DNA of 64,000 bases from Acidobacteriota bacterium. Lineage in GTDB: Bacteria; Acidobacteriota; Terriglobia; Acidiferrales; UBA7541. The notes beneath the pieces are model-generated. The model did no database searches, was not told the DNA's origin, and worked only from the letters and a program-made list of their open reading frames with translations. A program made the translations under genes and the position numbers. Within the stretch, counting starts at the first letter, position 1, and each line of letters opens with the position of its first letter. The stretch covers positions 1-64,000 of the forward strand of contig JABCZN010000017.1 of NCBI GenBank assembly GCA_013289665.1, written 5' to 3'. Of the stretch, positions 1 through 7,730 are shown in pieces.

Positions 1-21
1 TATAACAAGGTGTCATCTCTG

Positions 22-98
22 GGTGCTCCGAAAGAGAATGCCGGGTTCTGCTAAAACCCAGTGTTCATCAATCTTTTAGAGCACCTTTTCTTTTTTTG
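22..98 (+). terminator. Candidate plus-strand terminator at the window edge
   Basis: GGTGCTC (22-28) is complementary to GAGCACC (79-85). An inner pair, TAAAA (52-56) with TTTTA (74-78), extends the stem, and a T-rich run (86-97) follows. This looks like a factor-independent terminator of something transcribed rightwards from before the window. The 50-nt loop is long for a plain terminator, so it could be the 3' end of a structured RNA. No RNA family was recognised. Confidence 0.45.
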
Positions 99-107
99 CT
101 AGCAAAA

Positions 108-1040
108 TCATGAATAATTCAGGCTAGCCGGGCGAGTGACATCGTTCGTAAGAGCCGTAGCTGCAGCGGCGTTATAGCCTCCCAAAGCAGGCTCGTTGGC
201 CGCCGCCGGACAACCGGCCCCGTTGTTCGGTCCCTTGTCGGCATCCGTGCCATTCACTGCGAATGAATTCGAGCTTGGGGGGCTAAACGCCGGGTTGGGG
301 CCGTCAAAGACGATCGCACCCGGGATCGGCGGGAAGCTACCCTGGCTCACTTCGTATTGAATGATGCGGCGTGAACCGGATTTCGTTACCGCCAGCGCCG
401 TCAGCTCATACACGGGCTTGTCAGGGCAGGTCGTCGCCGCCGTCGTGTATTCATGCGCGCCGTTAAAGCAAACGCGATTGCCGTTCTGCGCGCCATCCAC
501 GGAGGTGACGCGCGCCAAGCCTGTGTCTGACTTGTTCGGCTTGATCATGACGCGAACCCACTTCCACGGTAGAACCGGCGCGGCAGCATAGCTCGTGCTT
601 GCCGATTGCGCAGGCAAAGCCCAGGCACCAGTGGGTATTCCTCCCACGCAGGTAAGCTCTTTGCAGACCTCATCATCTGGGTAATTGGTTCCGGTCGTGA
701 GCCAGGGAGTGTCCGTTTCTCCATTGGTCGGGTTTGTAACATAGAGAACCCCGCTGGGCGCACCAGCCAGCGGCGTAGGTGAGGCGGTGAAATAAGTGCT
801 GGTGCTCAGGGTGTTTGTAGCGCCGGGCCGCAGCCGGTCGCGGACTTCCTCAATCCCGGCTCTGGCGGCAAAGAAAGCCGTTTGCTCGTCGCGAAAGTTC
901 GCGCTGATATTGGTTTCCGAGTTGGATGCGACGATCATGCCCATTAATATGGCGCTGATCAGCAGCAACGTCAGCAGGGCTATGACCAGAGCGAAACCCC
1001 GTTCGGATGCTTTGGTTTTTTTTCTTTGCATTCCAATCAT
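108..1040 (-). CDS. PilX-like minor pilin, shortened second copy
   Basis: This 310-residue protein starts at the ATG at 1040, which has AGGAG a few bases upstream. A longer frame upstream is not convincing. The N terminus has a prepilin-type leader (ERG/FALVI) and a hydrophobic helix without Glu5, as in PilX. The PilX_N-like segment NFRDEQTAFFAARAG follows. The first 65 or so codons are almost identical in DNA to the neighbouring 493-residue PilX. Homology continues to about residue 305, then the frame ends in a TGA and the last 160 residues of the longer copy are missing. It is either a truncated paralogue or a gene cut by a rearrangement near position 107. It is probably translated with the pilin operon, but function is uncertain. 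Confidence 0.7.
   Translation of the reverse strand: MIGMQRKKTKASERGFALVIALLTLLLISAILMGMIVASNSETNISANFRDEQTAFFAARAGIEEVRDRLRPGATNTLSTSTYFTASPTPLAGAPSGVLYVTNPTNGETDTPWLTTGTNYPDDEVCKELTCVGGIPTGAWALPAQSASTSYAAAPVLPWKWVRVMIKPNKSDTGLARVTSVDGAQNGNRVCFNGAHEYTTAATTCPDKPVYELTALAVTKSGSRRIIQYEVSQGSFPPIPGAIVFDGPNPAFSPPSSNSFAVNGTDADKGPNNGAGCPAAANEPALGGYNAAAATALTNDVTRPASLNYS
841..1040 (-). repeat. Direct repeat, copy A (5' end of the shortened pilX)
   Basis: About 195 bp here match 2388-2587 with only one or two substitutions, including synonymous sites. The match covers the start codon and the coding part for the leader, helix and PilX_N segment. It points to recent duplication or gene conversion rather than protein-level constraint alone. 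Confidence 0.9.
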
Positions 1041-1105
1041 TTGGCTCCTAGCAGGACATCGATTGGCCAGAAGCGGCCATCGAACAGATCGAACAATTCT
1101 GCGCC

Positions 1106-2587
1106 TCAATAGATGAGTTCTCGGTCGCTGATGGTCCGGAACGGAAGCGATTGTGACATGTAATTGATCCAGCAGCTGTCGTATTGGCCGGTGAAATTAC
1201 CGCCGCCGTTCCAATTCATCGTCGGTATGCCCGGGGGATTGTTGGCGCCCAGGGGAATGGGGTGCGAATAGGTCGGTGGATCGCTGTACAGGTCAGCCAC
1301 CATCATCGCGCCATTCAGGGTGCCGTTGCCGCCGCCATTCTTTGTAAAGCTCCCTTTCCCGATTACCAGAATGATTCCGTTAAAGCTGGGATTTCCACTG
1401 ATGGTCAGATTGCCGGTGACCACGAGAATGCCCGCTCCCGTGCTGGGGCCCATTGATAGGTCGCCATTGACAACGTTAATCACGGGGTTAGCACTGGTGC
1501 CCAGATTCGTGATGGTCGGATTGTTTCCATAAATGTTGGCTGGGTTCGCTGAGGCAGTGATCGAATTAACCAGGTTGGTCAAGCCGTCCACAGTGGCCAA
1601 CGGGCCCAGCGCGGTAGTTACGTCCGCCACGGCCGGTGTAGCTGTAGCTCCAGAGGTGTATTTAGCCGGTTTGGGAATGTCGGATACCAATGTGGTCACA
1701 GCGGCGGGGCCAAGGCCTCCAACCGCGGGCTGGTTAACCGGCGCAGGGCAGCCGACTCCTGCATTTGGCCCCTGGGCCACGTCCGTGCCGGATACCCCGA
1801 ATGCATTCGAGTTCGGTGCGCCATAAACCGGGGTCGGGCCGTCAAAAACCATCGCGCCCGGGATCGTTGGGAAAGTCGACTGGCTGATTTCATATTGAAT
1901 AATCCGGCGTGAACCAGACTTCGTAACCGCCAGCGCCGTCAGCTCGTACACTGGCTTGTCCGGGCAGCTCGTCAAGGCCGTGGTGTATTCATGCGTGCCG
2001 TTGAAACAAACGCGGTTGCCGTTCTGCGTGCCATCAACGGAGGTGATGCGGGTTGTGCCAGTGTCTGACTTATTTGGCTTAATCATGACGCGAACCCACT
2101 TCCACGGGAGGGCTGGAGTAGCGGCATAGGCGTTGCCGGCAGAAGAAGGCACGGGCGTGACCCACCACGACCCCGTGGGTACGGCGCCCAACTCTTTGAT
2201 GAGTTCATCATCCGGGTAGTTGGTTCCACCCGTGCTCCAGGGAGCGACCGTTTCTCCACCGGTTGGGTTTATGACATATAGAATCCCGTTGGTCGCCCCG
2301 GGAAGCGGGGTAGTTCCGACGGGAATTCCGGCGGTGAAAAAAGGGCTGGTGGCCAGGGTGGGAACGGCGCTCGGCCGCAACCGGTCGCGGACCTCCTCAA
2401 TCCCGGCTCTGGCGGCAAAGAAAGCCGTTTGCTCGTCGCGAAAGTTCGCGCTGATATTGGTTTCCGAGTTGGATGCGACGATCATGCCCATTAATATGGC
2501 GCTGATCAGCAGCAACGTCAGCAGGGCTATGACCAGAGCGAAACCCCGTTCGGATGCTTTGGTTTTTTTCCTTTGCATTCCAATCAT
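1106..2587 (-). CDS. pilX: Type IV pilus minor pilin, PilX family
   Basis: This 493-residue protein starts MIGMQRKK with AGGAG upstream. It has a short basic leader, a G/FALVI processing site near residue 15 and one hydrophobic helix (about 16-37). The segment with ANFRDEQ and AARAGIEEVRDRL is typical of PilX_N. Lack of Glu5 fits PilX and GspK-like minor pilins, which cap or prime the pilus. The large C-terminal part has Gly/Asn/Thr-rich repeats, including a beta-rich stretch around 370-450 that resembles polymer-like repeats of exported proteins. It lies 10 bp downstream of the PilW-like gene. PilX identity is by N-terminal pattern; the C-terminal domain is not recognised. Confidence 0.75.
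   Translation of the reverse strand: MIGMQRKKTKASERGFALVIALLTLLLISAILMGMIVASNSETNISANFRDEQTAFFAARAGIEEVRDRLRPSAVPTLATSPFFTAGIPVGTTPLPGATNGILYVINPTGGETVAPWSTGGTNYPDDELIKELGAVPTGSWWVTPVPSSAGNAYAATPALPWKWVRVMIKPNKSDTGTTRITSVDGTQNGNRVCFNGTHEYTTALTSCPDKPVYELTALAVTKSGSRRIIQYEISQSTFPTIPGAMVFDGPTPVYGAPNSNAFGVSGTDVAQGPNAGVGCPAPVNQPAVGGLGPAAVTTLVSDIPKPAKYTSGATATPAVADVTTALGPLATVDGLTNLVNSITASANPANIYGNNPTITNLGTSANPVINVVNGDLSMGPSTGAGILVVTGNLTISGNPSFNGIILVIGKGSFTKNGGGNGTLNGAMMVADLYSDPPTYSHPIPLGANNPPGIPTMNWNGGGNFTGQYDSCWINYMSQSLPFRTISDRELIY
2388..2587 (-). repeat. Direct repeat, copy B (5' end of full-length pilX)
   Basis: Partner of the repeat at 841-1040. The differences seen are a T/C in the poly-T stretch near the start codon and a T/C near the distal edge. 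Confidence 0.9.
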
Positions 2588-2597
2588 TTGCGTGCTC

Positions 2598-3380
2598 CTA
2601 GCAAGACGTTTGCTGGTTCGCGGTGGCCATCGAACAATTGTTCAAAGAGACTTCTCCCTCGAACGAAGTTTGAATCGCTTTCCCCGTCTTGATGTCTGTA
2701 ATTACGGGGTTGCTGATTGTCAGACTGATCTTGATGGTTTTGATGGAGGCGAGGGTCTGGGCGCCTGCCAGGGTGCTGATGTCCAGGGGCAGGGATGCTG
2801 ACGGGATCTGAGTTCCGTCAGCTTTAAAATACGTGAAGATGACCGGGTTCAGCGCGTCATTCACTTCGGTTCCCCAATTTGGCGGTTGGGCGTTCAATGG
2901 ATCGCCGGCCACCTTGGGGACCTGGCTGCGCTGCACGCAGAGCGCGCAGTTTCCGTTGCCGTTGAGCGTATATCGGACGCTTTGGACATTGCCGTCCCCG
3001 TTCGTATCCGCCTCGAAACGGATCTCGGTGTTGTCTATTCTCACCAGCCCGATCGCCATCCGGTAGTCATTGGCATAGGCGTTGTTCCAGGCGTAGGTTG
3101 GCGGCGTAGTGAGCGCCGGACTCCATGAGGCGCTGGTGACATCCATCATCCGCACGTTCGGATAGCCGATCTCATTGATGTCGCGAAAGAACTGGTCGAC
3201 AAAGTCGCGCGCTTCCTGCATGTTGTCCAGCTTGATGCGCTCGGCATAAGCGCGCTGCTGGGCCTGGTCCATCTGGGCAAAAATTCCCCCGACGACGACG
3301 CTGAGAATCCCCAGCACCAGCAACATTTCCAGCATTGAAAACCCGCGCTGCCGGCCGCTCCGCACTTTTTTCATCTTCAT
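2598..3380 (-). CDS. pilW: Type IV pilus minor pilin, PilW family
   Basis: The 260-residue protein has a basic leader and the processing site QRG/FSMLEM, with Glu at +5 of the mature protein. A hydrophobic helix (about 14-34) follows, then AQQRAYAERIKLDNMQEARDF, which matches the PilW pattern of a long N-terminal helix. The globular part has several Cys residues, including a CALC pair. PilW minor pilins help assemble the pilus tip and act with PilX, PilV and FimT. The gene starts one base after the PilV-like gene ends, so the two are cotranscribed. Confidence 0.75.
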   Translation of the reverse strand: MKMKKVRSGRQRGFSMLEMLLVLGILSVVVGGIFAQMDQAQQRAYAERIKLDNMQEARDFVDQFFRDINEIGYPNVRMMDVTSASWSPALTTPPTYAWNNAYANDYRMAIGLVRIDNTEIRFEADTNGDGNVQSVRYTLNGNGNCALCVQRSQVPKVAGDPLNAQPPNWGTEVNDALNPVIFTYFKADGTQIPSASLPLDISTLAGAQTLASIKTIKISLTISNPVITDIKTGKAIQTSFEGEVSLNNCSMATANQQTSC

Positions 3381-3381
3381 G

Positions 3382-3909
3382 TCAGCTCCCCTGCCCGGCC
3401 ATCGAGCGAATCGTCACCGGGAAAGAAAAGAAGGTGACGCCTGTCGTACCCCCTTTTAGCCTCGCCGAAACGGTGATCAGCTTTACGTACGTGGAAGGAT
3501 TCTGAATGTTCCACCGGACGTCGTACACGGATTGCGCGCCGCCGGTGCCGCACGCGGTATAGTTCATGCTGTAACCTGCCGGACCGGCTGCGGTGAAGTT
3601 CACGTCGCCTGACGCCAGCAACGGCGCGCCGCCCCCCGTGGTGCTGACGTTGAAAGCCGTAGGCGTACAGTCGCTAATTACCAGGGCCGCAGTACTGCCG
3701 GCAGGTACGCTCAATATTTTTTCCATCACCATCTGCGCGATGACCGTCGAATTGCTCTGTTGCCGGTTTCTGGTGTTCGTTCCAATCGCAATGGGTATCA
3801 GGCCCACCACTCCCGCTACGCCGATCATCAGCACCAGACAGGCAATCATCAGCTCGATTAGAGACGTCCCGTTTTGTTTCGACCATTTTTTCCGCATTTT
3901 TAGTTCCAT
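3382..3909 (-). CDS. pilV: Type IV pilus minor pilin, PilV family
   Basis: The 175-residue protein begins MELKMRKKW, with the first ATG overlapping the end of fimT by 10 bp. An ATG four codons later (3897) has GGAA at better spacing and could be used. The processing site is QNG/TSLIEL with Glu5, followed by a hydrophobic helix and NRQQSNSTVIAQMVMEKIL, which fits PilV. It is a predicted minor pilin of the inner-membrane assembly platform. A longer upstream frame would run deep into fimT and is rejected. Confidence 0.7.
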   Translation of the reverse strand: MELKMRKKWSKQNGTSLIELMIACLVLMIGVAGVVGLIPIAIGTNTRNRQQSNSTVIAQMVMEKILSVPAGSTAALVISDCTPTAFNVSTTGGGAPLLASGDVNFTAAGPAGYSMNYTACGTGGAQSVYDVRWNIQNPSTYVKLITVSARLKGGTTGVTFFSFPVTIRSMAGQGS

Positions 3910-4586
3910 GTCGTCCCATTCCACATTACGACTTTTGTCCTTCCACCCTTGGTCACAACCACTGCTGCCCACCCGGGCTTGCCAGCTGAGCGTGTGTCGG
4001 TAAGGTAATAGACGAAATAACTGGGCGCCGGAGAACTACATGTCGGCGGGGTGGAGTAATCACAGGGCAATCCTCTTGAGGTGAACGCGAGGATGTTGGC
4101 GTTGGTGAATGGGCCCCCTGTACTGCTGTCTCCCGTCAGAACGTAGGGCGTCGGTTGACCGCCGGTGCCGGTCGGCGGCGCGGCGGCCGGGACTACGCTT
4201 CTGCCGAATGCAATGACCGGTTCACTCATGGTCACGCCATTGACGGGAATGCTGACGTTCCAGATTCCATCGCCGTTGAGATCCACAAATGCGGATTGTG
4301 CACCGTTCAAGACAGCATACCGGATGGCGTAAACCGGAGGGACCTGCGGGTTATTCTTGGCGGCCAGGATTCTGGCCTGCTGCATCAGCCCGGCAAGATC
4401 GGCGGCGGTCCCGCGCAATTTCACGTTGGAAACCGTCAGCATGACGTTGGGCACAGTAAACCCGGCGATAACCAGCATCAAAAACATAACGAGCACAAGT
4501 TCAACCAGGCTGAATCCGGCTGTGCGGTCGTGCTGCCTACAAGACTGCTTGCAACTGTTTTTCATCATCGCTACTTGTGACCTCAT
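3900..4586 (-). CDS. fimT: Type IV pilus minor pilin, FimT/GspH family
   Basis: This 228-residue protein is the first gene of the pilin operon. It carries TAG/FSLVELV with Glu5, then a hydrophobic helix and an LMQQARILAAKNN segment typical of the FimT/GspH fold. FimT proteins are minor pilins, some of which bind DNA during natural transformation. Several Met codons compete for the start (4586, 4568, 4565); all leave the processing site intact. A 400-bp leader precedes the operon. Confidence 0.75.
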   Translation of the reverse strand: MRSQVAMMKNSCKQSCRQHDRTAGFSLVELVLVMFLMLVIAGFTVPNVMLTVSNVKLRGTAADLAGLMQQARILAAKNNPQVPPVYAIRYAVLNGAQSAFVDLNGDGIWNVSIPVNGVTMSEPVIAFGRSVVPAAAPPTGTGGQPTPYVLTGDSSTGGPFTNANILAFTSRGLPCDYSTPPTCSSPAPSYFVYYLTDTRSAGKPGWAAVVVTKGGRTKVVMWNGTTWN

Positions 4587-4997
4587 CCTCGTTTCGTACT
4601 GCCCTACTTCCCATCTACCCTGCAGACGAACTCGCGGTGCACGTTCCCGTAGCCCGATGACTATTTCACAGGTTTGTGGTGTTTGTTCCTATAGGACGAA
4701 AGTCCTGTGGTGCCTGAACTGCCAAGACCTGTCCAGGCATCCAGTTGCGAGCGCAAATGCTGTCCGTTTGGCCAGTGACCCGGAATGGAACAGTCGCCAA
4801 TCTCCAGCACTGTGGCTCTAAAACACTACGCGCCAAAAGCTTCGCCACCCGGGCTGACGCCCTCTGCCGTTTGTGGCAAACTAGATGTTTACGCGGCACG
4901 CTTTCGAGCAGGGTGAGCGGCCCTCATCTGGCAGCAAGGCCCGCCGTCGAGCACTCAGAAACACCCTCAGGAAAAATCCTGGCGGTAACGGATACGA
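4587..4997. other. Intergenic leader between fimT and lepA
   Basis: The two genes are divergent, so this 411-bp stretch should hold promoters for both. The notable element is the hairpin/palindrome cluster at 4667-4709. A small hairpin, CAGGA-AAAA-TCCTG, lies at 4968-4981 just before lepA. No consensus -35/-10 pair for lepA was found, and the c-di-GMP-I riboswitch core was looked for without a match. Confidence 0.5.
4667..4709 (-). promoter_or_regulatory. Palindromic element in the minor-pilin leader
   Basis: TCCTATAGGA (4687-4696) is a perfect palindrome. AGGAC-GAAA-GTCCT (4693-4706) is a GNRA-type hairpin that uses the same AGGA, so the two structures are mutually exclusive. CACAGG (4667-4672) and CCTGTG (4704-4709) bracket both. 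Read on the minus strand, ACAGGACTTTCGTCCTATA resembles a sequence upstream of the kelch lipoprotein gene. It could be an activator site with a TATA-like -10 or an RNA switch; which is unknown. Confidence 0.4.
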
Positions 4998-6806
4998 ATG
5001 GACCCAAAGTTCATACGCAATTTCTGCATCATCGCGCATATTGATCACGGCAAATCCACGCTTGCCGACCGGTTGCTGGAGATGACCGGGGCACTCTCGG
5101 AGCGCGAGATGCACGAGCAAGTGCTCGACTCGATGGATCTGGAGCGCGAGCGCGGCATCACCATCAAGGCCAAGAGCATCCGCCTGCATTACACTGCGAA
5201 GGACGGGAACAACTATCGCCTGAACCTGATTGATACTCCGGGCCATGTGGATTTTTCCTATGAAGTTTCGCGCGCGCTATCGGCTTGCGAAGGGGCGCTG
5301 CTGGTGGTGGACGCCAGCCAGGGCGTGGAAGCGCAGACCGTTGCCAACACTTTTCTCGCCGCTTCGCACAACCTCACCATTCTGCCGGTCATTAATAAGA
5401 TCGACCTCCCTGCCGCCCAGCCCGATTTCGTGAAAGAGCAGATCGAAAATGTGCTGGCCATTCCAGCCGCTGATGCGCTGATGATCAGTGCGAAAAGCGG
5501 CATCGGAGTGGAAGAAGTTCTGGAAGCTATCGTGCGGCGGATTCCTCCGCCCAAGGGCAGCGCCGAAAATCCGTTCCAAGCGCTGGTGTTTGATTCCTGG
5601 TTCGACATCTATCGTGGTGCGGTGGTGCTGGTGCGCGTGATGGAAGGCCGCATCACCAAGCACATGAAGATCCGCCTGGTGGCCACCAACGAAGTGTACG
5701 AAGTGGAGCAACTGGGGACGCTGACACCGAAGCCCGTGGCTCTGGAAGAACTGGAAGCCGGTGACGTAGGCTTCATCGTCGCCAACATCAAACGTGTGGC
5801 CGACGCCCGCATGGGCGACACGGTCACGGAAGCTTCGCGGCCGGCGCCGGCTCTTCCCGGGTTCGAAGCCATCAAGCCGATGGTCTTCGCGGGAATTTTC
5901 CCGGTGCTCGCCGACGAATATGAGCCGCTGCGCGATGCGTTGGGCAAACTACAGCTAAACGACGCAGCGTTTTTTTACGAGCCGGAAAATTCCGTGGCCC
6001 TGGGCTTCGGCTTCCGTTGCGGTTTCCTGGGCCTCCTGCATCTGGAAATCGTGCAGGAGCGCCTGGAGCGCGAGTTTGGCCTGAACCTGATCACCACCGC
6101 GCCCAGCGTGCGTTACCGCATCACCCGCGTAACCGGCGAAGTGATCGAAGTGGACAGCCCGGCAAAATTTCCCAATCCCAGCGACATTGAAAAAATCGAA
6201 GAGCCCATCATCAAGGCGATGATCATCACCAATGAAGACTCTGTCGGAGGAATCCTGCAGCTCTGCCAGGACAAGCGCGGCACCCAAAAAAATTTCGAGT
6301 ATCTCTCGCCCACGCGAGTGATGTTGACCTACGAATTGCCGCTGAATGAAATCGTGCTCGATTTCTACGACCGGCTGAAAAGCGTTTCCCGCGGCTACGC
6401 CTCGCTCGATTATCATCTCGCCGGTTACAGCGAATCGGATTTGATCAAGCTGGATATTCTCGTCGCTGGCGAGCCCGTTGACGCGCTGGCGCTGATCATT
6501 CATCGCGAATTTTCTATCGAACGCGGCCGCGACCTCGTAACCCGCCTGCGCAAATTGATTCCGCGCCAGATGTTCGAAGTCCCCATCCAGGCGGCCATCG
6601 GCAGCCGCGTCATCGCCCGCGAAACCGTTGCGGCCATCCGCAAAAATGTCCTCGCCAAGTGCTACGGTGGCGACATCTCCCGTAAACGCAAACTCCTTGA
6701 AAAACAAAAAGAAGGCAAGAAGCGCATGAAGCGCGTCGGCCAGGTGGACATCCCCCAGGAAGCCTTCCTAGCCGTCCTAAAAGTCGATGGCGGCGGAGAG
6801 GAGTAG
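4998..6806 (+). CDS. lepA: Elongation factor 4 (LepA GTPase)
   Basis: This protein has 602 residues, the normal LepA length. The G domain carries AHIDHGKST (13-21), RGITIK, DTPGHVDF and NKIDLP. Domains II, III and V and the LepA-specific C-terminal domain follow, ending with the VGQVDIPQEAFLAVL signature. EF4 is a ribosome-binding GTPase that affects elongation or initiation, particularly under ionic or acid stress. The signal peptidase gene lepB, often beside it, is absent here. The ATG at 4998 fits the family start exactly although its Shine-Dalgarno is weak. Confidence 0.97.
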   Translation: MDPKFIRNFCIIAHIDHGKSTLADRLLEMTGALSEREMHEQVLDSMDLERERGITIKAKSIRLHYTAKDGNNYRLNLIDTPGHVDFSYEVSRALSACEGALLVVDASQGVEAQTVANTFLAASHNLTILPVINKIDLPAAQPDFVKEQIENVLAIPAADALMISAKSGIGVEEVLEAIVRRIPPPKGSAENPFQALVFDSWFDIYRGAVVLVRVMEGRITKHMKIRLVATNEVYEVEQLGTLTPKPVALEELEAGDVGFIVANIKRVADARMGDTVTEASRPAPALPGFEAIKPMVFAGIFPVLADEYEPLRDALGKLQLNDAAFFYEPENSVALGFGFRCGFLGLLHLEIVQERLEREFGLNLITTAPSVRYRITRVTGEVIEVDSPAKFPNPSDIEKIEEPIIKAMIITNEDSVGGILQLCQDKRGTQKNFEYLSPTRVMLTYELPLNEIVLDFYDRLKSVSRGYASLDYHLAGYSESDLIKLDILVAGEPVDALALIIHREFSIERGRDLVTRLRKLIPRQMFEVPIQAAIGSRVIARETVAAIRKNVLAKCYGGDISRKRKLLEKQKEGKKRMKRVGQVDIPQEAFLAVLKVDGGGEE

Positions 6807-6838
6807 ACTAGACTCCGCAGGGATTAAAGGAGTCGGTC

Positions 6839-7711
6839 ATGCATCGGACATTTGCCGGATCGCTCATTTGTTGCCTGATTATTTCTGCCTGCGCCATGTC
6901 CCTGAGTTGTTCCGCGACTTTTGCCGGCGCTCTCCCACAGCAAAGTCCTTCAGCTCTGTCCCCAAACCAGGAACAGGCGCAGCAAGTTCTAAGCCTTGGT
7001 GTCCAGGCGTTCAAGGAAGCGCAATTCGATCGAGCCGTCGAATTCTTTACCAAAGCAAATGAATTAGACCCTTCCCTGATCAAGCCTCAACTTTATCTGG
7101 CATCGGCCTACGCATCTCGGTACATTCCAGGCGCACCCAGCGAAGAAAACGCCCGCATGGGAAAACTGGCTACAGAAGCCTACAAGGAAGTCCTCCGGAG
7201 AGATCCACAGAACCTTCCGGCGGTTGACGGCCTCGCGTCCATTCTCTATCAACGGGCCGGACAACCATTTGACGCCGACATGTTTGCGGAATCGAGGTCT
7301 TATCGCCAGAAACATGTTGAATTAAAACCTCAGGATCCGCAGCCCTACTATTCCATCGGTGTGATCGACTGGACGTTGTCGTACCGCGGGAATACCAGGT
7401 TGCGGCAAGCATTCAATCAGTCAGTCGGTGGCGAAGGATTACTGAACACCGATCCTCTGCCCGAGGTTTTGCGAGTCGAGTACGTCCGCGAATTTGGCGG
7501 CATGATTGAAGAAGGCATTCAGGTTCTAACTCACGCGATTGAATTGAAACCCGAATATGACGACGCGATGATCTACCTCAACCTTCTATATCGAAGGAAG
7601 GCCGATACTGTTGAATCTGCAGCGGAGCGAGCGCGGCTGCTACAGGTGGCCGACGAGTTAATAAACAAGGTCAAGGAGATCAAAGTAAAGCGAATCGAAA
7701 TACAGAACTGA
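6839..7711 (+). CDS. Exported TPR-repeat protein
   Basis: The 290-residue protein starts at an ATG with AAAGGAG 6 bp upstream. An N-terminal hydrophobic stretch with several Cys (about 5-30) looks like a signal peptide or lipoprotein signal. TPR-like units follow at about 48-80, 105-140, 150-170 and 215-260 (for example LGVQAFKEAQFDRAVEFFTKA). It has no catalytic motif. It probably acts as a periplasmic scaffold. It lies 32 bp after lepA, so it may share its transcript. Confidence 0.75.
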   Translation: MHRTFAGSLICCLIISACAMSLSCSATFAGALPQQSPSALSPNQEQAQQVLSLGVQAFKEAQFDRAVEFFTKANELDPSLIKPQLYLASAYASRYIPGAPSEENARMGKLATEAYKEVLRRDPQNLPAVDGLASILYQRAGQPFDADMFAESRSYRQKHVELKPQDPQPYYSIGVIDWTLSYRGNTRLRQAFNQSVGGEGLLNTDPLPEVLRVEYVREFGGMIEEGIQVLTHAIELKPEYDDAMIYLNLLYRRKADTVESAAERARLLQVADELINKVKEIKVKRIEIQN

Positions 7712-7730
7712 GGATGGGCCCAGACGGCTT

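Noticed and set aside
4587..4800. c-di-GMP-I (GEMM) riboswitch in the pilin leader
   Set aside because: A few similar pieces (GCTACGGG, AAACC, GAAA) occur, but the conserved GGGACGCAAAGCC core and spacing are missing.
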